DNA of 64,000 nt from Metaphire vulgaris (Eukaryota; Annelida; Clitellata; Crassiclitellata; Megascolecidae), in NCBI GenBank assembly GCA_018105865.1, contig CM030869.1, forward strand, positions 7,567,525-7,631,524, written 5' to 3'. The position numbers were made by a program, and so were the translations under genes. The notes below the pieces were generated by a model. The model searched no databases, was not told the DNA's origin, and saw only the letters and a list, made by a program, of their open reading frames with translations. Each line of letters starts with the position of its first letter. Position 1 is the stretch's first letter. Below are positions 33,753-45,257 of the stretch, piece by piece.

Positions 33753-34182
33753 ACTGACACTTTCTTGTGTGTAATATAACCAAATGTCAGGAGCAAGGGC
33801 ACATTACAGAGTCCAGTTAAAAAATAAATGATATAACAGTAATCATATAAAAACAAAAATGAACGGAATACAATTAATGTCAAGGAATGGCTGTCTGGCT
33901 AAATAAAGACCTGTAATATTAAAAATAGGTGGAAAAATAAAATACCAAAGATACAAATATGAAATTTAATTCCTCTTAATCACCATTTAATGCTTCTAAA
34001 ATGTGTAAAAACTTCATCAAAAATCTCAAAATTTGCCATCCGTAACATTCCAGATCACAGACAAGCCGTAGTATCTTGAGCATTGGTTTTGAACAATCAA
34101 TTCTTAACAAGGCACAGGTTAACAGATATTATATGAAAACTGGATAAAGAGATATGTTTCAAGCTATGATAAGCATCACAGC

Positions 34183-34373
34183 CAGTGTTTAATCTAGGCC
34201 GTTTCCGGGGGGAAAATTGCCCTTTATTCCCCCCGGAAATTTCAAATTCCCCGGAAATTTTGGAATACTACATGGACTAACAGCGGCCCCTAGCAGAACT
34301 CCCCCCGGCTTTGTCAGTTTCCCCCGGCTTTTTCAGTTTCCCCCCGGAGTCCAGGAGTCTAGATTAAACACTG
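34183..34373 (+). mobile_element. hAT-type MITE, CAGTGTTTAATCTAG family
   Basis: CAGTGTTTAATCTAG at the left, CTAGATTAAACACTG at the right, perfect 8-bp duplication atcacagc (34175-34182 and 34374-34381). The interior has repeated CCCCCGGAAATTT and CCCCCGGCTTT blocks. Confidence 0.9.
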
Positions 34374-35299
34374 ATCACAGCACAGTCTTTGTGATTATGT
34401 AGTCCAAACAAAACACACGTTCAATATTACAGAAATATTACCGTAATCAAGCACTGATGTAAATCCGTTTAGATAAGAGATCATTCAATTAAATGAGATT
34501 TGGTTTCATGGAATGTTGCCACAACTGTAACTGTAGTGTCCAAATGTTCATTTATAACCCGCGAGAAGCACTATATTTGTAAACAGTTCTGCATACCACA
34601 CCTCAATGAACCGCAAGTAAAAATGCAACAAAAATATAAAAATAAAACTTGAAGCCTTCTACATCCAAAACATAAATGCGAACATTACATGTACAAAAAT
34701 ACAGTATTACCTGCATATTTGACAGAAAGGCAACTGCATTCTATTATTATTAATGCTAGTACAGGATACTCAAAAGATATAATAGCATATGTGAGATACC
34801 CACTTTTAAGTACAATGGTGCATAATATGTATATACCCTGAACATCTTAAGGATAATGCAAAATTGTGAAAACGAAAGCCGCAATGCCAACACTATCATA
34901 CGCGCTCAAACGCGCTCAAAACACGCACAGTTTACTTCTTAGCAACAAAATATGCGACCTGCATAGAATTAGACACCCAGCTCCGTCTGCTGTATACCAT
35001 TTCCCTAACAGGTTTAATACGGATGGAAAGATATTTTGTGGCACCCATTTCGGCAAATTGTTGCACAAATGTTTCCTGCCACACGGTCAAGACTGTCACA
35101 GGAAGAAATTAAACCAAAAGGTCATTCCAGTTACTTGAGCCAACAAGGACAGTTCAGTTTAAATGGATCCACACAAAAATTTGGTAGAAAAACATGAAAT
35201 TACGATGAAACGGTAATGTACTTAGATTGCATTTGCAATCCATTGGCAATATATACAATTATTAAAGACAACTGGTGAGCATTAGTCTTAGCTTCATTG

Positions 35300-35720
35300 C
35301 TATTCTTGCTTTTCAACTTTTTCCGAACTGCGTTCTGATTCCGCCGGCAACGACTTCCCTTTCTCGTTCCGCTCGGTAATTTCCGCATCTTTCTTCACGA
35401 ACTTCTGCTCCCTGTCAGTTCCTGATTCGCCGGCGTTGGAATGTTTGATGGCGCCTAACTGTCCTGGCGACCCAGCCACTTCCTGGCTGCCGGGTTTTCC
35501 GACCACTTCTTCCTTGTAGCCGGCGTCCTGAACGTCCGACAGGATTCCCTTGTGGCCGTCAACAGCCGTGGCCTTGGCAGCACTGACATTTTGTATCTGC
35601 CCGGACGCCTCCGTCAGTTTACCGGTAAATGCGTCGGCTGAGCGCACTCCTGTGCTACCGTGCTGCATCACTGCAACCAAAAACCTCTTCATCTTAGATG
35701 CACACTATTGTTATAATTAC

Positions 35721-35774
<54 letters not shown>

Positions 35775-35868
35775 ATGTAGAGATTATTGTGGCGACTAAT
35801 CTGGAGACTGCGTGGACACATTACAAATTACAATATTCCAGCAACAATCACATCAACAGTTTCAAACA

Positions 35869-35902
<34 letters not shown>

Positions 35903-38900
35903 TGTAATAGTAATAGTAGTAGGATGGAAGCAGAACTAAGATTAATGACAATCATTAATTTAACCCCTTAACCGGCCGTGACGAGTATACTCGTCCATTT
36001 TACATTGAGTTACAAATAAATGGCCGGTTACGGGGTTAAGGAAACGCAGATGAAATTCTTTTAGCACGTGATAAGAAGAGATGGACTGGATAACTTGGCA
36101 GTGACTGGCATGGTGGAAGGTGGCATGGTGGAAGGTGGCATGGTGGAAGGTGACATGGTGGAAGGTGGCATGGTGGAAGGTGGCATGGTGGAAGGTAAAA
36201 AGATCGAAAGGAAGACAGAGACATGAATTTGTAGACAAACTGAGAGAAGGCTTGGAAGTAAAGAACAACACTGAACAATGATTAGAGACTTGCCAAATAT
36301 TTCACCAAATGACATCCATCCACTGAAACAAACGAGTCGTAATGGTCAGGTTTGGCTTGTAAAATAGTGCATAATATAATAACAGTGACATGGTTTTAAA
36401 TGGTTTAGGAGGCTAAGTTAGCCTGTGTGAAAACCACTGCACCGGTAATAACTCGATATCTAATGACCTAGTTTTCCCAGATAACTTTTAAATCTGTTTA
36501 TTGTTTCAACTGCTACTGTATTTTCATCAAAACTGTTCCATTTGTCCACAATCTTTGCACTAAAAATGTTTATTTCTTGGTCCCACCCTCTGATTTAACA
36601 CCTTCCATTTGTGACCTCTTGTAAATAGAAAAAAACCATAAAAGAACAAGATATTTTTTTAAAAGCAGCAGAGGGACTACAGACAATGGAAAGACTTAGG
36701 TTCATTTGGAATGCAAAAGAAAAAAAGATCAGCACCAAAATTCAAACATCCAGCACTATCATTGCACCACAAATACAGTACTACCGGTATATGGATCAGA
36801 AACATGGATCTTAAAACGAGCAGACGAAAACAGACTTGTTTGTTAGCGGCAGAAATGAGCTGCTTGCGAAAGATCTCGGGAGTAAGCAGACTAAAAAGAA
36901 CTATGATGATGATGATGATGATGAGGTAAAGATTGAGGATACTCAAACTGACCATGCACTGGATCCCCAGGTCTTCTGGCTCCTTCAATCCAATGAGCCG
37001 GTCTTGAACCAGGAACATGATCGGCGTCGATTTTCAACAATGACGAATTTGTTGGCCCAAGTGGTTGTGACGCTACAGTTTTCTCAGAATTCTGCTTTTG
37101 CTGACTTTCCTGCTGCTGGGTCTCGTTTTGATTTTCGTTCTGCTGTTGGCCCTGGTTCTGATGTTGGGTATCATCTTGCCTTTCCTTCACCTGTTGGCCC
37201 TGGGCCTGGCCCTGGTTCTGATTTTGGGCCTGGCCCTGGTTCTGATTTTGGGCCTGGTCCTGGTCCTGGTCCTGGCCCTGGTTCTGATTTTGGGCCTGGT
37301 CCTGGTTTTGGGCCTGGCCCTGGTTCTGATTTTGGGCCTGGCCCTTGTTCTGATTTTCGGCCTGGGCCTGGTTTTGGGCCTGGCCCTGGTTCAGATTTTG
37401 GGCCTGGCCCTGGTTCTGATTTTGGGTCTCATCGTGTGTTTCCTTCAGCGTTCGGCCCTGGTTCTGACTCTGAACCGCACCTTGATCGCTGTTCTTCTGT
37501 TTATTCTGATTTTCCTGAAGTTTCTGTAACTCAATGTTTTGTGTATCTATGGTCTTCTGAAGTGCTTTCATCATCTCCTGGTGCTTCTGTAACTCGATGG
37601 TCTGGTCGTCTATTTTCTGCTTCAGATGATCCTTCTCTTTCAAAAAAATTTCTTCTAAATTGTTTTTATTAGTCTGGATTAACTCCTGACAATTCTTATT
37701 TGCTCCACCTTGAATTAAAATTAACATAAAAACTGATAAAGAAAAAACAATCCAGCCATTCAACAAGTTAAAATTTGAAAGACAGAATTTAGAATTTGCA
37801 TAATTCAGCAACTGATGACAATTCCATTGCCCTCTTTTTTAAATTACTTAAAACTTTTCTCTTTTTCAATCTGCAGTAATCGTAGTAGAAGCACTTCTGA
37901 GTGATTCTTCAGAAGAAGTCAGGTCGTATCAGGTCATCTCCTTTAGCTGTGTCCAGCTATTGACTTCTCCATGACATCTCTCCAAGTTCTCTGTCCTTTG
38001 CTATTTCTTCCAAAGTCATTCGGTGTCTTCCGTCAGTTTTTCCATTGAGATTCAGCCCTGCCATGTGCAGATTCTATTCCAATCCGTCCACCCATCGTCT
38101 TTTCGGTCTTCCTTTAGATCTTCTTCCCTCTGGTTTGTAGTTGGAAATTCGTTTTGGGTTTCTTATTTCTTCCATTCTGAGTATGTGTCCAGTCCATTTC
38201 ATTCTTCTCTTTCTGATGACTTCCATGATGCTCAGTTGCAGTGTTCTCTCTCTAACTTCTTCAGAAGAGGTGCTATACAAATATTACATCATGTTACAAA
38301 CAATGGTCTCACTGATGCAAAATCCGAACAAAATAAGCTGTCTCACAAATAGCAAATGCACAACTGAACTCTGGCATCAGTAATTAGATATGTTATTCTT
38401 TGAGTCATTTAATTTAATTGCCATATTAATAAAATATTATATCTCTGTATTTACTAGCAGACTGCTGCAAACTTTCGCTCTCCAAACGTCTTTTTTCCTT
38501 TATAAGCTGCGAAATATTTCTTCCACAGGCTTCCTACATGAACACAGTCATAGCACTACAATGATACAAAATATTTACTGGCCAATCAGGACGCACCTCA
38601 TTATTTCACATATCTCCCTGCAGTTACTGCCCAGCTGCTAGTAAATTAGAAAGAAAACAGTTGAGAGAAAGCATTAGCAATGGATGTAGCAACATTCAAT
38701 CAACATCACATCGGTTTGTTAAATCTACAAACATCTCAAGCGAATACATGACTTTCACTTTAACCCCTTAACTGGGGAATAAATCTGTAACTCAACGTAA
38801 ACTGGGCGGCTCTGAGCCATTGCGCCCGGTTAAGGGGTTAAATCGAAAATTATCCTAAACACTTATAACCAGGGCTTTTTTTTCTAGGAAGAAAGGTTTG

Positions 38901-40751
38901 GGAACTCATCCTTTTTACTCTTCAACAAAAACGGGTGTGGGAACGCCGTACCCGTACGTTCCCAAACGCATAATTACATATATTCATAATTATATATACG
39001 ATCTGGCAAAAGGTGTGGGAACGCCGTTCCCGTGCGTTCCCAATGAAAAAAGCCCTGCTTATAACTATTTCTCCTACAGATATTTATTTCTATTGCAAAC
39101 ATCTATTTCTACAAACACTTCTATTAGGCATTCTGGCTAAGTGCATTATGCTGCTGAGCTGTGAAATCAGTAAGAACATCTGATTTCAATTCACTTAATT
39201 CTGATTTCATAATATCAGAACCTTCAAACTTGACTCATTCATTCATTCATTCATTCATTCATTCATTCATTCATTCATTCTTCTCCATGGGTGCAATACT
39301 CGTTGTTGTCTATTTTTAAAAATTTGCTCACTGTGTGCAGTGGCGGTTCCACCAGGGGGCCCCGTGCCCTCCTATTGAGTGCCTGTCCCCCCAGTGCCCC
39401 CCTGTTGGGACCCTATACTTAATGCTACATACATTAAACAACAAATGGTCGGCCCCCCATGATTAGAAGTTGCCACCCCAACGCCCCCCACTTGCCAAAT
39501 CCTAGAGCCGCCACTGACTGTGTGTAGAATAGATGATATTTAATGTGGATAAAATTGTATGTATTTTGGAAAAATTTGTTGAAGCTATATCGATTTCTAA
39601 AATGGTGCCACTTCAAATGCAACACAATGTATATCAATTGTATCATTCATACATGATGAACCTTATGAAACGAAAGCTTAGGGTCCATCCATATAGTAAG
39701 TATGCACTGAGGGGGGTTGGATTTTGGAGATTTTGCGTATGTATGGCGCGTGCAACGGAGGAGGGGGTTGAAAATCTGCCGTCTTTTGCGTACATACTAT
39801 ATAGATGAGCTCTTACATGAGATGAAACTATGACAAAGACAGAACAAAATCTCGTACAATCTGTTCTATATGCCGTTTCTCAGACTGCTTCCGGTCGCGA
39901 AGCTCCTCGTGGAGATCATTCAATTCATTCCGCGTGTTATCATTGCCTCTTTCGCTCTGCAGAATGTTGTTCTTCTGTCTCCGAATGTCGTCAAGGCACG
40001 TCTGTCAGTACCGCAATTAAAATACAAAATATATTTTTATACCGTTGGATACTACTCTTCGAGGCCTTTCCAACGGTATAAGTATTTTTAATATAAACCG
40101 TCTGGAAGGGGTTCAGGTGGCGTCCCAAGGTTTTACCACCATATCCGTACCGAATGCGGGTCGTAAATGTATAACCTATTGGTTAAAAATGTATGACCTA
40201 TCGGTTATAAATTTATGACCGATAGGGTTAGGATATCCTATGCTTTATAAGAGGAACTCAAATTGTACGTATCAGCATAATTCTGGTTCCCGTAGCAACA
40301 GCTAGCTCAACCCCGGAACCGCATTTATAGCGGAACGAAATTTATACGACACCGGACGTCTGGCAACCTTAGTCATGGTCTCTGTCTTGTCATCTACTGC
40401 CATGGTCTCTGTCTTATCCTCCATTTTCTTGATCTCTGTCTTGTCATCCATTGCCTTGGTCTGTCTTGCCATCATCCATTGTCTCGGGTGTCTTGTCATC
40501 CAATGTCCTGGTCTCTGTCTTGCTGTATTGCCATCCACCGTCTTGGTCCCATCGCCCCCCGACCAAAAACAAACCCTGTGTTTGTGGTGAAGCTTGCTGA
40601 GTTCGTCGAGCAGCTGGGCGTTTTTCGTCGACGAATTCCAGTAGTTGAAGGCGAGGACGACGACGAGCAGCATAAGGATGAGTAAAATGTAGCTCTGAGG
40701 TCCCGACTGGATCGGTCTCAGACCGCCTCTCGGCACAGCATTAGGAGCCAT
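35300..40751 (-). CDS. GOLM2: GOLM1/GOLM2-type Golgi type II membrane protein, four exons
   Basis: Exons in transcript order: 40751-40575, 40001-39858, 37694-36953, 35670-35300; total 1434 bp, 477 residues plus stop. A short basic N-terminus precedes one membrane segment (ILLILMLLVVVLAFNYWNSS); the LAFNYW motif at its lumenal end is typical of GOLM1/CASC4(GOLM2). A lumenal coiled coil follows (CLDDIRRQKNNILQSE and HLKQKIDDQTIELQKHQE), then a long Gln/Asn repeat, then an acidic, Lys/Glu-rich tail ending SSEKVEKQE. Family members are Golgi proteins with a coiled-coil lumenal domain. The exon 3 acceptor is uncertain (37694 keeps frame; 37708 would need a different exon 2 donor). The exon 3 donor at 36953 (CATG|GTCAGT) was chosen by phase. 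A full-length C-terminal match to vertebrate members is not evident. Confidence 0.83.
35720..35772 (+). repeat. ATT microsatellite
   Basis: About 17 ATT units, 50 bp upstream of the acceptor of the last GOLM2-like exon. Reversed AAT repeats lie at 35870-35900. Confidence 0.93.
35959..36040. mobile_element. TTAA palindromic mini-element, copy 7
   Basis: TTAACCCCTTAACCGGCC at the left, GGCCGGTTACGGGGTTAA at the right, core CATTTTACATTGAGTTACA. It is in the last GOLM2-like intron. Confidence 0.85.
36106..36196 (+). repeat. 15-bp tandem repeat, six units
   Basis: Units of GGTGGCATGGTGGAA, one carrying GGTGACATGG. It lies in the last GOLM2-like intron. Confidence 0.92.
37190..37440 (-). repeat. 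In-frame 24-bp minisatellite in the GOLM2-like gene
   Basis: About ten units, consensus on the plus strand GCCTGGCCCTGGTTCTGATT then TTGG. On the coding strand each full unit gives eight residues, QNQNQGQA or close variants, with a few shortened units. Because the period is a multiple of three, copy number can change without breaking the frame. Confidence 0.9.
37918..38275 (-). mobile_element. Non-LTR retrotransposon 3' end, third copy (inverted)
   Basis: The minus strand encodes MEVIRKRRMKWTGHILRMEE and GRPKRRW, like 9875-10262, with a less regular CAGGT tail at 37918. It lies in the GOLM2-like intron between exons 2 and 3. Confidence 0.8.
38758..38841. mobile_element. TTAA palindromic mini-element, copy 8
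   Basis: TTTAACCCCTTAACTGGGG at the left, CCCGGTTAAGGGGTTAA at the right. The core is altered (TGTAACTCAACGTAAAC). It lies in a GOLM2-like intron. Confidence 0.8.
38870..39057. mobile_element. hAT-type MITE, CAGGGCTTTTTT family
   Basis: CAGGGCTTTTTTTTC at the left, GAAAAAAGCCCTG at the right, perfect 8-bp duplication cttataac (38862-38869 and 39058-39065). Two internal copies of GTGTGGGAACGCCGT. Confidence 0.9.
39233..39280 (+). repeat. CATT tetranucleotide microsatellite
   Basis: Eleven or twelve ATTC/CATT units in a GOLM2-like intron. Confidence 0.93.
39338..39516 (-). mobile_element. hAT-type MITE, CAGTGGCGG family, copy 4
   Basis: CAGTGGCGGTTCCACC to AGAGCCGCCACTG, perfect 8-bp duplication actgtgtg (39330-39337 and 39517-39524). 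Confidence 0.92.
39681..39812. mobile_element. PIF/Harbinger-like MITE, copy 3
   Basis: GGGTCCATCCATATAGTAAG at the left, CTATATAGATGAGCTC at the right, TTA on both sides. It ends 46 bp from the 3' end of GOLM2-like exon 2. Confidence 0.83.
40370..40545 (+). repeat. Degenerate ~27-30-bp minisatellite
   Basis: Repeated blocks like GTCTTGTCATCCATTGCC with TTGGTCTCTGTC between them, just inside the first intron of the GOLM2-like gene. The minus strand stays open through it (MDDKTE repeats), but exon 1 has a good donor before it and a spliced model joins in phase, so I treat it as intronic. Confidence 0.7.
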
Positions 40752-42941
40752 TTTGCTACACGCCCTTCTTCTCTGCTTATTAAAAAAACTTTACAGTCTA
40801 TGGCTTGAACTACCGGTACTTCTGCTTCTACTTTTCACTCTTGTTTCAGCGTCTTTCGCACTCTGTGGTGCAAACCATAGACTTTGTGCAAACTATGTTT
40901 TAAAATTTAAATTTAATCTCAACTTAATTTAATTAATATGTGATAATTAAATTCATGGAGCAAGCCAATATAACGTAGTTCCCTTTGAAAATGTGAAAAT
41001 TATTATTAATGGAAAAACATGAAATGAAAAGTTTTTAAGAGCCAAAACCAAATTTCATTTTTTAATATTTGCCCAAACGCTAATTTACTTCTTTCAATCG
41101 CTTCTGTTGATATGGAGGAATAGACTGGAATGCCTATATCAACATCAATACTCTCAATAGCAACATAAAAAAGAACTGTCTAGAAACGCTTGATAAATTT
41201 TATGCTTACAGTTTATCTCTGGCTTTCTTGGGTTTTGCAGGCAATCTTTGGGTTTTTTCAACAATCCGATTATCCAAGAGGCAACGCTGTTGGTGAAGCC
41301 AGTGTGTATGTACTGTTGTTTTAAAACTGTTTTATTTTCTTTACGTGTAAAATAACGGCAGAAAACTCGCCAAAAGTAAGTTTGCATGTTTTATTATGCT
41401 TTAAAATCTATAAAACGATAATAATTTGAGCAGTGAAGGTAGAAACAGAAGAGAATAACGCGTAAGTTAGTTGCTCAGATGTATTAGGCCAAATTTTATT
41501 ATTTAAAAGACAAACTTTAATTTTGACAGCAGGGCTTTTAAAATCTCACCAAATATTGTCACAACAGTTCATCAAATAATATTCTTGCGGGATTTAATTG
41601 CCGCATATTTTCTGTAAATTTATCAGATTTTGGTAAGTAAATAAAATCTAGTCTAGCGTACTTTTATAGCGCTAGTATTTTGCTGTATCTAATGTTAGGA
41701 CGACTATAGTCGGAGTGTAGTGGTCGGTCAAGGGAAACTGGATAATTCCTTGATGTTTAGTTTAGCTTTGCTCGTTCCCAAAGCTATGACTCTAAATGAA
41801 GTTTAAAGCCAAGACCGTTGAAAGTAAGGCTAGAACTTGGACACACTGGATTATTTTATATGGAATTCCAGAGATGGTTTTTGTCTATGCGTCATCAAAT
41901 TCAGGACCGGATTTTCTGGCGACCTGCTCTCACCACAGTTCAATGGAAATAAAACACTTATTATAGTATTGTGAACAAAGAACAGTCAGATTGGCTGAAA
42001 CAGGACCATCTTTTCGAGTGTCATTTTTTCTGCACAGTCATTTCTTTCAGCTGGTTCAGTGTGGAAGAGTAGTCCACCAGTCAATTCTGACCTCGAATTT
42101 ATGGAATATCTTCTTCTTCTTCAGGTGCTCTGTCCCAAGACTGGTTCCGTACTCCAGTGTCGCCATTCCTCTCCATCTTGAGCTTTTATGGATTTAAGTA
42201 AATCAGCTGGTCAGAAACAGGATAATGTTATAATCCCTTAGAATTCCACTGTCCGCATGCATAAACAGACTCGTGTTTGCCCATTTTTATTCACAATTAT
42301 GCAATTTATTGTACTATATATTTTCAAGTTTGTGATCAGTATTGCAATGACTAACTTTGTGTCAGGGTTGATTTAGGTGAAGTTATTCACTAGATTTCAG
42401 ATTACTGAAATAGTCACAGTTGGTTACAGAGCTTTAGTGCCTCTCCTTTATGTGTTATTGTGTACTTAATGAACCTGAATCAGCATTAGTTCATATATTC
42501 ATGGCTCTTTTCTAATTTGAAGTCACTTGTTGTACTTAATTTTATTATGCAGTCTGATTTTTAATTATGCTATCCAGTTCAGAGTACTTTCTCGAGTATT
42601 TTGCACCAAAACGTCACAAAAGCTGCAATTGCCCTTGCACTCCAATGGTCAAAGTCTTGTGGTGATGCCTTTTTAAAAATGTTACTCGGTTGCAGGTCAT
42701 TTGCAGTGTCAGATTCAAAGACATGAAATTAGCAAACTGATATTCATGAAATCGTTCAGTTCTTTGTCATCTTTCAAGAATTATCTAAAAACACGTCTAT
42801 TTTAAAAATCATTCACCCAGTTTTTCTGCTTTAAATTGAACTTTTCTTTAAATTTATTATTTGTATATGATTAAGTACTGTTATTTTTTATTTTATTATT
42901 TTATTATATGCCACCATAATCAGTTCATGATGATGATGATG

Positions 42942-42974
<33 letters not shown>

Positions 42975-43092
42975 GCTTGACTGTATTTTGCCCTTGCTTG
43001 TGACATCAGTTATTATGGTTCATGATAATTTAATTTGTCAGTTTAATAATAACAATAATAATGAAGAAGTAATTGTTCTTTTTTTGTCACAG
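40752..43092. other. Region between two divergent genes
   Basis: This lies between the start of the GOLM2-like gene (minus) and the first seen exon of the Pipsqueak-like gene (plus), so promoters of both are expected here. A reverse-oriented retrotransposon fragment is at about 42105-42186. A degraded plus-strand ORF2 C-terminus (SFSSFKNYLKTRLF) is near 42750-42815, followed by ATT-rich tails. Nothing else recognised. Confidence 0.5.
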
Positions 43093-45257
43093 CTGGTTCT
43101 GATAATGGACCGTACACGCTTTATATCAATGTTGACTGAAACCGTTTTGCATGTATGCAAAGGTGGATTTTGGGATTTGCAGCAGCACGTATCACGCATT
43201 GATGGTCTGCTTGGCATCACGCTTTCCAGTGGAGAAGTATTTCTTATCAATATTTGTGAGAGTTTTGTGGATTCAGTCAATTCTAAAAATCCGACGATGA
43301 AAACTGAAGTCTTCGATGCTGCAGAGATTTCTTCTGACGAGAACGTGGCTCCGGAAATGTCAAATACAGATTTTGTTAAACAAAGAATTGAATATGAAAC
43401 GTCTGTTCTTACGAGCGTTTGCGTGGCTTCGTCCCCTCGGACGGAGTCCGGTGTTGAACCGGACGGAAACGGCACTTTAAGTAATTGCAAGTTAATGCTC
43501 GAATCGTTGTCTTCAGCAACAAATAACAATTCTATTCCCACGTATGACAATGCACAGGAAGGTTTTACAGCCTTCATTAAAGTGGAAAGCTCAGACGATG
43601 AACTTCAAACTCCTGATGCTTTCCTTGCCAGACACTACATCAAGTCGAAGTTTGATCCCGGGGATGAGGTTAGCGCTTTGACACATTCAGCGCCCGTCAC
43701 TTATTATTCTTCTTCTTCAGGCGCTCTGTCCAAAGACAGGTTCCATGCATTGCTCCAGCGTCGCCACTACTCTCTGTCTTGAGCTTTTATCTTCAGGGTT
43801 GAATACTTGTTTTTTTGCCGTAGTGTCGAACATCCACTCCAGCATCGATGTCCTTGGTCGCCCCTTCTGAGCTTTCCCTTTCATATTTCATTCTAGTACT
43901 TTTCTTAGTAGGCATGATTCTTCTCTCAGTATTATTATGACCCAAATGTGATACCTGCTGGGCCCAGAATCATGTGTGTATATATTAATAGTGTAGCTAC
44001 ACAATCACTGAATGTTGCAAAAGTCTTCCAAACTCATACCTGTTGTCTCCTGTGGCTTCTTCAAGCGCTTGCTGTTCAAACAGGTCTCTTGTGAAATTTT
44101 ATGGGTTTCAATTTAGTATTTCTTAATTTTTTTAATGTTAAAAATTTCTTGTTCTAAAGTACAGTGTACACTGTAACTAAATTTATTGTAGAAACGTCAG
44201 ACCGACATGTTTGAACAGCAAACGCTTGAAGAAGCCACAGGAGACAACAGGTATGAGTTTGGAAGAGTTCTGCAACATTCAGTGATTGTGTAGCTACACT
44301 ATTAATTTAGAAGTATGGGCATACACAGTTTTATGTGGGCATACACAGATTCATGTTTGCGTAGTGGTCACTTCTCTAGAGGGGGTTATGTGTGTTTATT
44401 GATATATATTAATTTCAAACTGTGAATAACCTGGAGTAGTATTAGGGCTCATCCATATAGTACATATGCAATAAAGGCATATTTTCAGCACACCTCTCCA
44501 GTTTGCACAGCGTACAAGCACAAAATCTCTTTGATAAATCCAACCCCTCCCCCTCGGTCCCTCAGTGCATACATACTATATGGATGACCCCAAGGCATGT
44601 CATGTTGGCTGTTCTTATGGGTCAGTTTTCTTGGTACCTTGACAGCTAAAATTTTGCACATAACAGTGCAATTTGCAAGACATTTGATTACAAAAATTGC
44701 TGCATAGATGGTTCAATGGTCTACTAATCGGTGTTGTTGCTAAGAAAATAAAGTAATTCTCTACTGTCTATTTCAGCCCCGTGTTTGGTCAGACGAGTGC
44801 ACCAAGGGAAGAAAGCGGTTGTAACTCGCGTAGACATATTTCTCGTCGAAACAGCCCTGGTGTGCTATCGCAGGAATCAATTCAGTCGCGAAATGGCAAC
44901 GTTGGTGCTGACATGCAGAGCAATTCGCTTGTTCGTGCAGAGAATTCAAAAACTGTTCTTTGGAGAAGTGCGGTTCAGGAATTCTCGTCCTATAACGAAA
45001 TTTCAGCGTGGCGCCAAAATTACTTTGTCCCTCGGCGCCAGGGTGGAAGAGTGGACCACAGGGTAGAAAGGAAGAGCCGCCACGACGAAGCAACTCTGCA
45101 ACAGTGCCTCGAGTTTGTTCGGACCTTTAAGATGAGTCAACGAGAGGCTGAAAGAGTATTTCGAATACCACGGACTACAATTCAGCGCAACATGGCTCGA
45201 TTATATCCTTCGTGGGATGCACCTTCTTGTGGTAGGCCCCGAAAAAGACCACTCTAG
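43093..45257 (+). CDS. Unrecognised protein with C-terminal Pipsqueak-like helix-turn-helix
   Basis: At least two exons. Exon A opens after tttgtcacag at 43092, with ATG at 43105 (MDRTRFISMLTETVLHV), and encodes a helix-rich N-terminus then an acidic Ser-rich stretch (FIKVESSDDELQTPD). Its end lies near 43640-43680, before a repeat begins; the donor is unresolved (AA|GTTTGA fits phase, GATGAG|GTTAGC does not). Exon B, 44777-45257, ends with HDEATLQQCLEFVRTFKMSQ and REAERVFRIPRTTIQRNMAR, a Pipsqueak-type HTH as found in BTB transcription factors and CENP-B/pogo-like proteins, then a GRPRKRP tail. That HTH makes DNA binding likely. No BTB domain is seen. It could be a host gene or one derived from a transposase. 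Joining A and B is inference. Confidence 0.6.
43685..43925 (-). mobile_element. Non-LTR retrotransposon fragment (minus)
   Basis: TTCTTCTTCAGGCGCTCTGTCC and the following ~80 bp recur at 42105-42186. On the minus strand, remnants of a KGRPRTSMLEWM-type ORF2 C-terminus can be read. It begins just after exon A of the Pipsqueak-like gene. Confidence 0.55.
43983..44310. mobile_element. Foldback element with ~105-bp arms
   Basis: The arm at 43983-44088 (TTAATAGTGTAGCTACACAA onward) recurs as its inverse at 44206-44310 with few mismatches. The loop of about 115 bp is AT-rich. It lies in the intron between exons A and B of the Pipsqueak-like gene. Confidence 0.85.
44445..44590. mobile_element. PIF/Harbinger-like MITE, copy 4
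   Basis: GGGCTCATCCATATAGTACA at the left, CTATATGGATGACCCC at the right. TTA at the left flank only. Confidence 0.75.

Larger units (their letters stand above)
24905..35299. other. Ten-kb region with no recognised gene
   Basis: I see no convincing exon between the RNF19 stop and the GOLM2-like stop. Contents are a TC microsatellite (25376-25440), a GT microsatellite (27463-27518), an ATT microsatellite (33694-33750) and many MITEs listed separately. The first part is probably RNF19 3' UTR. A weak coding-like stretch is at 32211-32455. The remainder of 30.2-31.4 and 32.4-34.1 kb shows nothing beyond AT-rich sequence and partial MITE remnants (32675-32985). Confidence 0.6.

Noticed and set aside
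36110..36195. CRISPR-like short repeats
   Set aside because: The 15-bp units are directly adjacent without spacers; it is a simple tandem repeat in an intron of an animal gene.
37098..37672. Gly/Pro- and Leu-rich plus-strand open frames (GPGPGSDF repeats)
   Set aside because: They are the reverse reading of the 24-bp Gln/Asn repeat in the GOLM2-like gene; the minus frame joins in phase to other exons and has the family coiled coil.
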